64,000 bases of DNA. Origin: Manduca sexta (Eukaryota; Arthropoda; Insecta; Lepidoptera; Sphingidae). The notes beneath the pieces were generated by a model. It worked only from the letters and a program-made list of their open reading frames with translations, was not told the origin of the DNA and searched no databases. The stretch's first letter is position 1. Every line of letters begins with the position of its first letter. Made by a program: the position numbers and the translations under genes. Below, in pieces: positions 10,398 to 20,826 of the stretch. The stretch is taken from positions 4,216,001 through 4,280,000 of the forward strand of contig NC_051117.1 in NCBI RefSeq assembly GCF_014839805.1, read 5' to 3'.

Positions 10398-11619
10398 AAC
10401 TGATTCGATTCTAATTAAAATAAAGGAAATATCACTGACTACAGAAATACTTTCGCAAATATCTCACCTACCAACCGACCGGTACAACTGTCAACAACCA
10501 ACTAACTCGGTCTGTCAAACGCTCAGTGTTTTTATAGCAAAAAGTGTTACAAATACCCTCACGAAGATGTTCTATGCTAACGGTATTGTATTTGTATAAC
10601 GACACGTCCACGTGTTAATTTTTCAAGTTCAGAAGCAGTGGGTTAAATGAGCAGTGAAAATGTAACAAGAATTTTCGTTACTCGCAGTTTGGATGCCGGG
10701 GTCATTGGCTTGTCCTTGAGTAGGTTTACGAGTAAGGACTGTTGGAACAGTTTCCCTGACGCAGCGATGAGCCTGCGAATCGTGTTATTCGTGACTACGA
10801 ATGATACAAGAATATTTATGTTTCAGGAAGGAAATGTGAAGTGGACTTTTGTGTCAGTGTTCGGTAGGGTTGCCAACACGTGAAATATAGTATTGTTCAA
10901 AATAAGCTTTAAAAATATAGCATACTTCTTAAAATTATATGCCAACACATATTCGAGGTAATATAGTATATTTCAAAATAAGCTATAAAAATATAGCACA
11001 CTTCATAAAATAGTATTTACGAAAGAAGCAAAAAAATAGACAACATATAATATATATTATATTTGTTATTGATTTATTTGAATAAAAGTTTGTATACACA
11101 CTGTCCTATCGCTCAAAAGGTGTAAAGAAACGTTCATAAATTTTAAAAATGAAGGGTTTATTTTTAGTTATAGAAGAGAAAAATATAGTATTTTTGCGTA
11201 TTATCTATTTATTCAACATTATATACGCAGACCCAGAATATAGTACAATACTATATATAGTAAGTACGGTTGGCAAAACCTAATGTTCGAAAATGTGATT
11301 GCTCGTTTGAATAGAATAATTACAACGTATGAAGGTATACGATTAACTGAGCGTAAGAAAAACTGTTATACTTACTTATACAACGTTCACCATTTTATAC
11401 GCACATACTTTATATCGTCCTAGACATGATATATGTCCACTTCGTGAAAATTACCTTCGCGTCTGCTGTAGGAAAAGCACTTCTTGCTTTCTAATAATAA
11501 AGACGAAATATAAGTGTTATGTAGGGTGAATGTATGAGGGTAAAAAAACTATGGCAAGGAAGATAATATGTCACAATGATTATGTAGGAAAATATTTTTT
11601 TTCCTTTGATGCTGAATGC
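10398..11619. other. Intergenic DNA with a short tandem repeat
   Basis: An open frame of 78 codons at 10647-10883 has no family motif or splice support. Otherwise AT-rich sequence. Confidence 0.4.
10872..11015. repeat. Tandem duplication, about 70-bp period
   Basis: GCCAACAC, ATATAGTAT, TTCAAAATAAGCT and AAAAATATAGCA.ACTTC recur in the same order in two adjacent units starting at 10872 and 10941. Confidence 0.65.
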
Positions 11620-12118
11620 CTAGATGGCGTAGTTATGTAAGGCTACAGTGCAGTGCTGAGGTCTCGGTTCCGATCCCCGGGTCGGGCAAGTTGATGATTT
11701 TTGTACTCAGTCCAGGCTGGAGTCTGACCCCCTTATTCATAGAAGTTTTTTATCTAACGACCGAGTAAAGCTGTGATAACAAGTCTGTTTCTCAGTGCTG
11801 ACGGCATGGCAGTCTTCTCATTGCGTAGACATAGAGCCGTTGTGATTGGCTAATATTGAGATACAACAATAATAGCCAATCACAACGGCCCTATGTCTGT
11901 TTCTCAGTGCCGTTGGGTACTGAGAAACAAGCTTGTTATCACAGCTTTACTTCGTCCTTAGATAAAAAACGTTTATGAATAAGGGGGTGAATGTGCCCGA
12001 TGTGGCGTTAGGATCGCCCCCTATCATATCATAGAACGGAATCTACACGGCAGGAAGTGGGTGCAAGTGTTGCGCCTCTGCCTACCTATTTGGAGATAAA
12101 AGGTGTGAATTATTCTGC
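11620..12118 (+). mobile_element. SINE-B interrupted by a MITE
   Basis: The left part (11620-11727) has the SINE-B head with TGGCGTAGTTATGT (box A side), GGTTCCGATCC (box B-like) and CGGGTCGGGCAAG. The right part (11991-12118) continues with GATGTGGCGTTAGG, CGCCCCCTATCATATCATAG and GAAGTGGGTGCAAG. Joining the two at one TGA gives the order of the intact copy at 18468-18722, so the intervening DNA is an insertion. Confidence 0.75.
11728..11987. mobile_element. 260-bp foldback MITE with 3-bp TSD
   Basis: Ends are CCCCCTTATTCATAGAAG and the complement-matching CGTTTATGAATAAGGGGG. The arms extend inward through ATCTAACGACCGAGTAAAGC / GCTTTACTTCGTCCTTAGAT and GCTGTGATAACAAG / CTTGTTATCACAGC, and the centre CCGTTGTGATTGGCTAAT / ATAGCCAATCACAACGG also pairs, so the whole element folds on itself. 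TGA flanks both sides (11725-11727 and 11988-11990). A 3-bp duplication is typical of PIF/Harbinger relatives, though their usual target is TWA, so the superfamily is tentative. Confidence 0.8.
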
Positions 12119-12180
12119 TACGTCGATTTGGCTTTACACACATGTTTTTCAAATTGCTATTGGTAGAGTCTTTATTCTTT

Positions 12181-12396
12181 AGCACCTTCACTATTAATTA
12201 GGTTTGACTCGCGGCTATGGTCTCGTCGTTCGAGTTTTATCTTTGTCTTGTTAGTACGGCGATTTCGTTATTATTTTCAACTTTAATTTATTTGCCTTAA
12301 TTATTTAGTACCTTCACTATTTATTAGGTTTTTCTCGCGGCTATGGTCTCATCGTTAGAGTTTCATCTTTGTCTTGTTAGTACGGTGATTCCGGCA
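12181..12396. repeat. Tandem duplication, 126-bp period
   Basis: AG(C/T)ACCTTCACTATT.ATTAGGTTT, CTCGCGGCTATGGTCTC, TCGTT.GAGTTT.ATC and TTTGTCTTGTTAGTACGG occur twice in the same order, starting at 12181 and 12307. The second unit is cut short at about 90 bp. Confidence 0.75.
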
Positions 12397-12697
12397 TTAG
12401 TTCCTGTTGTGTTCGTGGCCACTCTATGGTCACTAAAAAGGAAATTGTATGATTGACATTTGTCATTATAATAAAAGAATATTATATGAAAATGTACATA
12501 TTATAATTTCATTTACAATTAATACATAATAGTTCCAATTTAATTTTTTTACTACCTTCAGCTCACAGTTCGTGAAAATCATATGCTGGGGTAAAATGGT
12601 TGGCTTTAATCAAGGACATGGTTATTTGTATCTATGGTCTAGTGTGCCTTTTAAGTATCATTTTGCGCTGAGTACCTAATCCAAATTTTGATGGTCG

Positions 12698-12815
12698 TTT
12701 CTTTTTTTATACGAGCACAGCAAAGTGACACTATTGTACCACATGATACTGACTGATGAAAAATGATTATCCCTCGCCAGTCGCCACAATTTTGCCGGTC
12801 CGTTTTCTACTGTTT
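12698..12815 (+). repeat. Dispersed repeat R, degraded
   Basis: TTTTTTTATACGAGCACAGC, then ACTGACTGATGAAAAATGAT and CCCTCGCCAGTCGCCACAAT match the order of repeat R with several changes. Confidence 0.5.
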
Positions 12816-15598
12816 ATTAGTAATGTAGACGTTCCCCATCAGGCAAACGCTTGGTTCGTCTTACATCAGTTGTATAAATATTCAGATTTTTACGGACCTC
12901 AATTTTCCCGTATAAAACAGCATATTTTCAACTCATAATATATAAATGCAAATGATATAGAATTGATGTCGTCCTTGGCTTGTCCTTTTTTAATCTGCAC
13001 CCCTGCAACGATGCAACGGAGGGTTCAGCCTCTTAATCCGTCATCCCCAACTGATTCAAGGTCATGATCATCCTTGCAGCCCATTGTTTGGCACTTGTCA
13101 AGCAACACCGATGCAAAAATTACATCTGGCCGAAGCATAAGATTAATACTGTAATACTATTAATGAATGTAATAATAAAACTTTTTTATATCTAAAAAAA
13201 ATAGAATCAACAATTTTTTTAAGATTTTTGTGAATTTTAGGTACATTTAATTTGATACTTATATAATAGTATAGTATATAAGTTCTTTGAGAATACGTAA
13301 ACGTTAAGATTCTTTCGAAGACTAAAGTGTAGAAATTTCTTAGCCTAAAATTTTATATTTTAGATCTTTACCCATCTGCTTCTTTGCCTGTCTGATGCCA
13401 ATGTAATAAAAAAGCTTATTTAATTGATCAAATCAGTCGATAATTAACCTAATCTTAATTACCTACTGTCTAATTGCATCATAATTACCATCCAATCATT
13501 TCCTTTGCCAAAACCTTGTAAAATCACCGAAATCAGCGTTCAACATAAATGGATAAATAATTTAATACCAAAACAAACGCAAGTACTTGATGTAATACTA
13601 TTTATAGACGGGATGGGGGGTTGCTCAGGTGTCTGGACAGTTGCTAGGGAGCTCATAAATCAATACATCGGACAATTCGGCTGCATCCGTCCTTGTCGCA
13701 CTGTATGCAACTGAAAGAGGCGGAAATTCTAGGAAAATCTGTATTAAATACGTAGGTGCGCAACTGGTTACTGTACGCTCTGAACAGTCTACCCGTGCCT
13801 AGAGCAGCTCAAGTGCTTGTTAATGTTGATTAAATTTTAACTGTGTGCACATTGTAATAGAGCGTATTTTGTAACGCGTTCCTCTCGTAGCCGGGGTGGT
13901 GGCACACCGAGAGTTAGTTTGAAACAAATTTAAACTCAGTGCTGATCTTTATGTTTGGTGCTTTATTTTTTTTTCCTAATACATTCATTGTTGTAAAATA
14001 CTTTTGGTGATATGGTGTACTTAAATATAAACTGAAATTTTCTCTACGATTATTTGTTTAGTAAACACTATTACACTTGTAACAAAACTTTTACACAAAT
14101 ACATTACGTTAAATATAACTTTATTATTACACTACGTAATAACATTATCCTATACACTATCGGATCACGAAGTGTATGCGGACGCACGAAAACGTCCGTT
14201 GTGACCTCAACTTTAAGTACAGGGCACCGCGCAGTGCACTAAGTGCGTGGCTCTGCACCGAGCTCCCTAGGACACGGGCCTGGGGAAATTTATTACCCAT
14301 CCACCCTTCGTCACGAGCTGACGTGCTCGCTCCGAATAATATTTCCAATATGGTGGATGGTTTTTACAATAGCCAGTTTACTTTTGTGTAATTAAATTTA
14401 ATGTTTTTTATTGCGTTTTGCTAATTTATTAGCAGTAAAACGTTGTTTTTAAAAATAGCGCCCAAAAGGCGTGTCCATTTTTTCGATATCGATTTTTTTG
14501 TTGATATCGCTCTATTAATTTTATAAGCGATATTTAAAATTTTATTTTTGGAATTTTTGGATAAAAGTAAATTAAAATCAGTGCAAAAAGATCCTGGTGA
14601 GCAGCTCCGAAGGATGGTAAGTATGTCGGGTAAGTATCGGGTTAAAATGAAAATCTAAATCACGCGAGAATTAGGTTTAGCTAATTAGCTCTCAAGACAG
14701 TATCATGGCGAGTGTGGGAAGTATGTAGGGAGCAGAGAATTCATTGTCGCGCAATCGACACCGTTGCTACGTAGTACAATGCAAATTTAATATACCGCTA
14801 AATTAGTAGTTTCCGTTTCGTGTCCTTTGACCGCGGTCACATTGATATGGCCATATTGTGAATATTGATTTCTAAACCCCCCCACCCCCCCAGGCCGTCC
14901 ACTCGCGACGCCACCCCACTTCGCGCCTGTCCATGGCTTCACCCTGTTGGGGGGTAAGCATAAGTCAAGGAAATAATATGGCAATTGTAATTTTGTTTGA
15001 TCGAAGATGAGGCTATGCTTTTTGAATAGAGAATGGGTCGGCAACTTTTTTTTTAGAGAATATTGGGGTGGGCAGTTGTTTTTTTTTTTTTTTTCAATTT
15101 TTTTTTATTTTAAGTTGGAAGCTAATATTACATTTATCGAAATTATTTTTGATGCTGTGCTGTTTTTGTTGCTCTGCTTTGAATTATTTTATGTATTGTC
15201 TACATCCCCATCCACTCCCCGCTTAATCGTCCCCCGCTGATCCCGGGAGCTGCATGCAGCCGCCATTTGCAATAAGCTCCATTAAGTGAATCCGCCCGCG
15301 TATTTAATGAATTATTTTGTTGATTTTTTTTTAAAAACTTAATTGTATCGTCAGGTAAAAGTTATCCATTAAACAAACTATAATGCTACTAAATATGAAA
15401 GTAAGACAGTTTAACAATTCTAGTTATGCGTCTGTCGTTTACAATTTGGTCGCGTACTACATTACTTTTCAAATACTTTGTCTGGCGATTGAAAAGTTTC
15501 ACCTTAGAAGTTTATATTAATATTTCACACAGGCTAATTATGGTTTATCATATTGCGTAATACTTTGTAATTTCCTTTGGGGTTGGGACACTACCCCC
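12816..15598. other. Intergenic DNA, mostly unrecognised
   Basis: No supported gene. GC-richer patches occur at about 14170-14340 and 14875-14960, the latter with two C-homopolymers. A T-homopolymer run is at about 15080-15110. The open frames here (for example 13505-13714 and 14787-15044) show no family motif. Confidence 0.4.
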
Positions 15599-15762
15599 CA
15601 GTGGCGAAGCGTCCATACAACCCGATTCCTACCGGCTTCCCTTTTAGATTTATTTGCGTTTATCTTAGTTTTTGTTTTCTATTAAATTGGCCGCGGTATG
15701 TTAACTTAGGCCTTCTAATTTGCCTCGGGTTACCTTTTGAAAAATTTCACCCTTCGCCACTG
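15599..15762. mobile_element. hAT-type MITE H, copy 1, with 8-bp TSD
   Basis: A 164-bp element starting CAGTGGCGAAGC and ending TTCGCCACTG, with GATTCCTACCGGCTTCCC inside. It is flanked on both sides by the exact 8-mer CTACCCCC (15591-15598 and 15763-15770). CAGTGGCG-type ends with an 8-bp TSD are the hAT signature. It has no transposase and is in reverse orientation to the copies at 17657 and 57242. Confidence 0.85.
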
Positions 15763-17656
15763 CTACCCCCCCTTCCTCGTTTCCACCATCGTTATCCCCC
15801 ACTTACTTCCCACCCATGGCTGGCATTGTAATTGATTTTTATATGAATTAATTTATACCTGATTTCTTTTGTGTCTCCATTTTAAAAATGTTTTGCTCGC
15901 GAAATTATTTTTAGTTTTACGACGTTGCTTTTGCTTTTGTTAATTTTATAATAATATAAAATAGCGATTTACCAGGATAAAGTCTAAAAAAATAATTTAA
16001 AACTTTAAAGGTTGTAATAAGCGTATTTTTTTTTAATGATTGTGCATTCAGCCATTAGTTCTGACGTTAAATTAAAAAAAAGTTTGCAATATTTTAAAAA
16101 CAAAATGTGTGCGCACCGCGGATGTTTTTGTAAAAATAGATTTTATTTAAATTACCTGCACATTTAATATAATATCAATAATATCGTTATTTTCCTGGTT
16201 TTTAAATTTACAAAGTTTATTTATAATTTACTCCTAAAATAATGATCATTCATAAGTTTTGTGTGAGACGTAAAAAAAAAACATTCCATATTAGTGCTAA
16301 TAAAATTCAATTTTTTTACATTCCTTACACACATACAATTTAACGTCCGTATTCGTCTCGAACCTGTGCCGCAATTCAATAGACTTCTCCAGGCGTGATT
16401 TAATAAATCGGTACCCAAATCGAGCGCATCTGCACGTCAGGTAGCGTTACACAATGCGCAGTCTGCACACCGCGCACGTGCATGTAAACAAGTTGGCAGA
16501 TGCGCGCGCGCACCTGGCTCCAACACGCGTTGATATAAGCAATACAGATATTGTGTAATACTTACAACAAAATTAAAGGTTTTATAGATTTTTTAAAAAT
16601 TATGTATGCTTATTTAAATATTTTTCTTTTTTTTACTAAGTGCTTAATTTAATAAAACCAGATTTTTTAACTTTATAGCATTTAGTTAATAGAAAAAAAA
16701 ATAGAGTTTTTTTTTATTAAATTCCACGACAAATACAGTTTTTTAAATGGATTCATGCCAGAAAATGCTTTGCGACTTGCTACCGTTTGCTTGTGTCTTT
16801 ATTAAATATTGCATTAGTTTAGCCATAAGCGCGCAATATTTTCTGTCATGTACATACCTGGTATCAATGTAGATAACTGGTTAAAAAATAATAATAATAA
16901 AATACACTAATTACAATTAAAAAAAAAGAAATGTAAAAAAAAAAATTACAAACTAAACCTACGCCATGAGTAGTCTACGAACACTTACAAACATTCAAAA
17001 ACAATTTCGCATCCGAGCAAATCACGGAACACTCAGACTAATTACCTAAATAAGGTTATTTTTCCCCCCGGTCGCGTCCGGAGCGATGTCGTTTAAATTA
17101 AAAATCGATACCCATACATTTTCCAGTCTACTGAGTTGCGACCACAACAAACGGACAAACGGGTCGACGAACCTCACGTTAAATGTTGTACGTAATACGA
17201 TCGCGGCTTAATGCTGATTTATTTGACGTTTTCGAAACTATGTTGCGGGTTTTTGACAGACGTTGTCCCGTCTTAACTATGAATTTGCAGCGCGCATTCT
17301 GTCAATCGCTGACAGTTATTTCGAACAATAATTGACAGCTATATAAAATTTATATTTTCGTTAAGTTTTTTTAAATTTTCTAATTTTCCGCGCAATTTTT
17401 GATTTTTTTCCTTTCATAAGAACTTTCTCCTGACAATAACAAACACAACAAAAAAAAACTGTGTAATCGGTCCAGCCGTTCACGCGTGATGGCGTGACCA
17501 AGGCAAATAGGGATTCATTTTTATATATATAGATCATTCACTTTACGTTCTTGGTAACTTAGGACTCGCTGCGGCATCTATCATGTTTAAATACCTCGTT
17601 GTTTATTATTAGAATTAGATGTCTACTGACTCGTTTTTGGATAGTTAATATCTTAG
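15763..17656. other. AT-rich DNA, nothing coding recognised
   Basis: Long A- and T-runs dominate. A CG-rich motif cluster at 16471-16512 is listed separately. About 17445-17530 resembles the end of a lepidopteran interspersed repeat (CAGCCGTTCACGCGTGATGG) but is too short to call firmly. Confidence 0.45.
16471..16512. promoter_or_regulatory. Possible regulatory cluster: E-box and forkhead motif
   Basis: CGCGCACGTG holds a palindromic E-box CACGTG at 16475-16480. GTAAACA, the forkhead core, follows at 16484-16490, and TGCGCGCGCGCACCTGG adds a CACCTG E-box within about 20 bp. The cluster sits in AT-rich DNA with no adjacent exon. Function is inferred from motif density only. Confidence 0.2.
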
Positions 17657-17818
17657 CAGTGGCGGAAGGTTAATTTTTCCAAAAAGGAATCCGACACATA
17701 TAGGTACTAATATGCATAAATGCAATCTGCAAATCGTTCTAATGATAGTTAGATTCTACAGAAATTCTTCGTAAACGGAAGCCGGCAGGAATCGAATTAT
17801 ATGGACTTTTCGCCACTG
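17657..17818. mobile_element. hAT-type MITE H, copy 2
   Basis: Starts CAGTGGCGGAAGG and ends CTTTTCGCCACTG (162 bp), with GGAAGCCGGCAGGAATCG inside. Flanks TATCTTAG (17649-17656) and CATCTTAG (17819-17826) agree at 7 of 8 positions, as expected for an older hAT 8-bp TSD. Confidence 0.8.
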
Positions 17819-18087
17819 CATCTTAGACAATATTACATAAGGACGCGGCTTGTATTTTTCCTTTCTGGCAAAGGATAAGATTTAGTACATTTATGTATGC
17901 TCGTATTTGTCCAAATGTTATACTCAATAAATTAGTGTGCGTAAAACAGAATGTTTAAGATTTTTATATGCGCGTTTCATAACCACACAAAACGTAGTTT
18001 ATAAATATTGTAAGTGACAGATGTTTTTGTTCGTGGCAAAAAGCACATGGCGCGTCCCTTTTAGGTGGGCTAAGATTAATGATAAAA

Positions 18088-18279
18088 CACTGGGTCATTA
18101 TTACAAGGTCCTGTGTTAATTTTACTTGGTTAGAAAAATGAGTTTTAAAATTACCGTGTTGGTAAAATTTGAAAAGATAATAATTCATATAACCCCCTAT
18201 AAAAAGTTATACAATCATGTGATATATATAAATTAATTTATGCTAAAAAAACCTAGAACCTTGTAATAATGAGACAGCG
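18088..18279. mobile_element. MITE M1, copy 2
   Basis: Ends CACTGGGTCATTATTACAAGG and CCTTGTAATAATGAGACAGCG pair with each other. The inner AAGGTCCTGTGTTAATTTTA stretch matches other M1 copies in reverse complement. It contains a single AATCATGTG, which marks the empty site for the insertion found in the 52343-52796 copy. Confidence 0.65.
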
Positions 18280-18467
18280 CAGTTACTTTCGAGACAAATT
18301 GAGACTCGCCACAGACGCTACAATGAGTATGGGGCGTTTTTACCATTCACGCTATATATTCACTGTGGTGACTTCTACGAGTCATCAAGATTTGGCAAAT
18401 TCTGATGAGTAATAAACTTACTTAAATTCCATGTTTGGGTCTTATACAGGTATGGACCAGACTGCCT

Positions 18468-18722
18468 CGGTGGCGTAGTTGTACTGCTTGCGCGGTACGA
18501 CAGCGCTGTGAGGTCCTGGGTTCGAATCCTGGGTCGGGCAAAGTGATATTTGGGTTTTTCTGCTCAGTATCAGCCCGGAGTCTGGAATTTGTGCTGGATA
18601 TGGCGATAGGCTCGCCCCCTATCACATCATGGGACGGAACACACTTGGCGAAAAGTGGGTGCCTTGGTTGCGCCTCTGCATACTCTTTTGGGGATAAATG
18701 AGTGATGTTGTGTGTTTGTGTG
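18468..18722 (+). mobile_element. SINE-B, full-length reference copy
   Basis: The tRNA-like head begins GCCTCGGTGGCGTAGTTG (box A-like TGGCGTAGTTG) and continues to GGTTCGAATCC (box B). CGGGCAAAGTGATAT, a CTGCTCAGTATCAGCCCGGA stretch, GGATATGGCGATAGGCTCGC, GGGACGGAACACAC and a GGGGATAAATGAGTGATG end with a GT-rich tail follow. The same order occurs at 32300, 48537 (minus), 58010 (minus) and in broken form elsewhere. A 151-codon minus-strand frame across it is only the SINE read backwards. Confidence 0.8.
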
Positions 18723-18730
18723 TGTGGGTG

Positions 18731-18812
18731 GATCAGAGTTGCTGTAATGGCAGCGTACTGCGTAGTACCATCATACGCCACACAGCCATTACAATGACTG
18801 TGGTTGGAGTCC
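18731..18812. repeat. Imperfect palindrome P1
   Basis: Left arm GTTGCTGTAATGGCAGCGTA, right arm TACGCCACACAGCCATTACA with a GACTGTGGTTGGAGTCC extension. The core TGTAATGGC.G(T/C)GT(A/G)...GCGTA pairs with TACGCCACACAGCCATTACA. Shares its core with 18863-18939 and 19594-19676. Confidence 0.65.
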
Positions 18813-18862
18813 GCAGCGAGTAGTAAATAAAAATAAATAATCATGGCAGTACACCACTTGAG

Positions 18863-18939
18863 ATTCGCTACGGCCATTGTAATGGCAGTGTGGAGTAAGA
18901 AAAACTTACATCACACAGACATTACAATGATTGTAGAAT
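18863..18939. repeat. Imperfect palindrome P2
   Basis: ATTCGCTACGGCCATTGTAA with TGGCAGTGTGGAGTAAG, loop of about five A, then CTTACATCACACAGACATTA with CAATGATTGTAGAAT. Arms pair over most of 35 bp. Same TGTAATGGCAGTGTG core as P1. Confidence 0.7.
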
Positions 18940-19593
18940 TTATCATCATAAAATCATCATCATCCATACATCTTTAGACAATTTTAATGCGTAGTAAATT
19001 TTTAGCAAGACTTAAGTCGCCACGAGACTCATTTCGCGAGACTTGAGTTCCAAGTCGAGTTTAGACTCGCCGTGGCCGCTATAATAGCACAAATTATAAT
19101 ACTGCCGCAGTAATCGAGAGGGCAGTAAGTTAAAGGCGGACAAGTTTTTAATTTTTGATTTGGAATGCACGTTAAATTAACTTTTTTCCTATTTAGCTTT
19201 CATACATCTAGGTAAATTATAAATCCGTTTGTTTGATAAACAGCAGTAAGAATAAAAAGATTAGATTATGTTTAACCATGAAAGAAGCATAATCGTCTTT
19301 TCTGTACCTTCTCGAATACCACGCCAGCATAGTAGTGTAGTTCCAAATTATTTCACATCACAATAAACATCACTTTGGTACGAGGCATACGGAACACATA
19401 TATATTTAGTTATTCTACTGAAAAATCTTTTTTTTTTTATTACTGGTCGACACTTTCTCAAGTATCTGTATTTGTAACTTAAGCTTGACAAGCATTGCAG
19501 TCACTTATATGAGTCCACAAGGTTCATATTTGTTAAGCTATGGTACTGTATTCGAACTGACATGTAAGGTTTAACTTTTCAGACCTTACGAGT

Positions 19594-19676
19594 GACTCGC
19601 CGCGGTTTCTGTAATTGCAGTGCAGCGTAGTTTCACTATACGCCACACAGCCATTACAGTAACTGCGGTGTGAGTC
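19594..19676. repeat. Imperfect palindrome P3
   Basis: GACTCGCCGCGGTTTCTGTA with ATTGCAGTGCAGCGTAGT at the left pairs with TATACGCCACACAGCCATTA and CAGTAACTGCGGTGTGAGTC at the right. The outermost GACTC/GAGTC pair perfectly, and the foldback is about 83 bp long. Confidence 0.7.
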
Positions 19677-19839
19677 AGAAATTAATACTTAGTAATATTA
19701 TCCTTTCAAGAGCTTCATCAGAGTCCAAGACTCAAGTCTAATGCTTGTGGAATAAATCATAGGTAAAGTTCTTAGAGTACTACTTGTGTTGGAATATATA
19801 ATTATTTTTTGAGACTTTTTTTGCAGGTTTCACGCCCGA

Positions 19840-19907
19840 GACTCGCCGCGTCTTCGGTAATGGTTGGAATGTTCACGTAAACTTACGTCACACTGCCTGC
19901 GGTATTT
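19840..19907. repeat. Imperfect palindrome P4, degraded
   Basis: Starts GACTCGCCGCGTCTTCGGTA as P3 does, contains CACGTAAACTTACGTCACAC and ends with CTGCCTGCGG. Pairing is weaker than in P1-P3. Further GACTCGCC starts occur at about 18301 and 19061 with only partial arms. Confidence 0.5.
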
Positions 19908-20065
19908 CTTTTTCATTAATTTACTGAGATGAGGGGTGGAATATAAATAATTGTCTCGATTTACCTAGAGGAGCGTGACGTATAGTTTTGTAAACTCAAT
20001 TTGTTCAACAAAGCTAACGCTGTGATATTAGTTTATAATATAATTAATTATCTTACATAGATCTA

Positions 20066-20490
20066 TTTGGTTGCCTACTTAGCCTATATGGGATGTGGAA
20101 AGGGAGGGCTTGGGTTCAAATCCCATGACGGACAATAAAAACACTGTGTGAGTTTTTATAGAATTATTTTTTCGGGCCTGGTTTCCCTTGATGGGTTTTT
20201 GAAGTTAGGCCGGTGGTTGTTCGTAAAACCTATCCTTTCTGCAACACGTTTGGAACAGTGGTTCCGGGATCAGCCTGTGTATATCCAGTTTGAACAGGCC
20301 GGCATAATTGCGTCGACTGCCGAGAGCTAATTATCTTTCGTCAGTCGGCATACTGTTAGACCCCACTTGACTGATATACTTACTCCATCATCCCACACTG
20401 GGCGAAAAGTAGGTGCCCTGGTTGCACCTCTGCATACCCCTTCGGGGATAAATTTGGGACATGAGTGTGTGGTGTGTGTGTATGTGTGCA
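20066..20490 (+). mobile_element. SINE-B, degraded and interrupted
   Basis: A weak tRNA-like head ends in GGTTCAAATCCCATGACGG (about 20112-20130). The SINE-B 3' part (CACACTGGGCGAAAAGTAGG to GGGGATAAATTTGGG and a GT repeat) occurs at 20395-20490. The intervening DNA contains a reverse-orientation repeat R. This is a nested mosaic, and the head is only tentatively assigned. Confidence 0.5.
20205..20375 (-). repeat. Dispersed repeat R nested in SINE-B
   Basis: GATCAGCCTGTGTATATCCA, ACAGGCCGGCATAATTGCG and GTCAGTCGGCATACTGTTAG, followed by ACCCCACTT, are the reverse complement of the repeat R core. Confidence 0.55.
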
Positions 20491-20585
20491 TGTTATTTTA
20501 AAAAATTTTTTATGCTTTAAGCATTATTCTAACGGTAAACTGTGTTTTATTAACCCGTGGCGGGCTAATGAATTTAGAAACAAGT

Positions 20586-20826
20586 CGCTGGCTCACTATT
20601 ACCTACACGATTCTATATTATTGGATGTACAAGTTGAATTTTATTATGTATAATATATATTTCATATTTCTGTGTCTTTTTCAGTGAAAATTTCTAATAA
20701 TATAATAAAAATAAATCAGGAGGAACCACTATGAATTATTGTTTTATTTTTTAATTTACCAACATATTTAATCTCATTTTTGCAACGTAAAAAATGAACG
20801 TAGACCCTTATAATAGTGAGCCAGCG
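20586..20826. mobile_element. MITE M1, copy 3
   Basis: Begins CGCTGGCTCACTATTAC and ends ATAATAGTGAGCCAGCG, pairing over 15-16 bp. About 241 bp, no coding sequence. Confidence 0.7.

Noticed and set aside
10647..10883. 78-codon gene
   Set aside because: Has an ATG but no homology that I recognise, no splice context and ordinary base composition.
13505..13714. 69-codon gene
   Set aside because: No family motif or flanking splice signals. Open frames of this size are expected by chance in 64 kb.
18468..18545. A tRNA gene
   Set aside because: Head of SINE-B, repeated at several places and continuing into the SINE body.
18422..18877. 151-codon minus-strand open frame
   Set aside because: It is mostly SINE-B read in reverse. 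The same peptide pieces recur at 48519-48798 and 31611-31690 wherever SINE-B occurs.
18731..19676. microRNA genes
   Set aside because: Hairpins are of suitable length, but pairing is interrupted, the sequences are repeated locally and no mature sequence is recognised. Kept only as a hypothesis in the findings.
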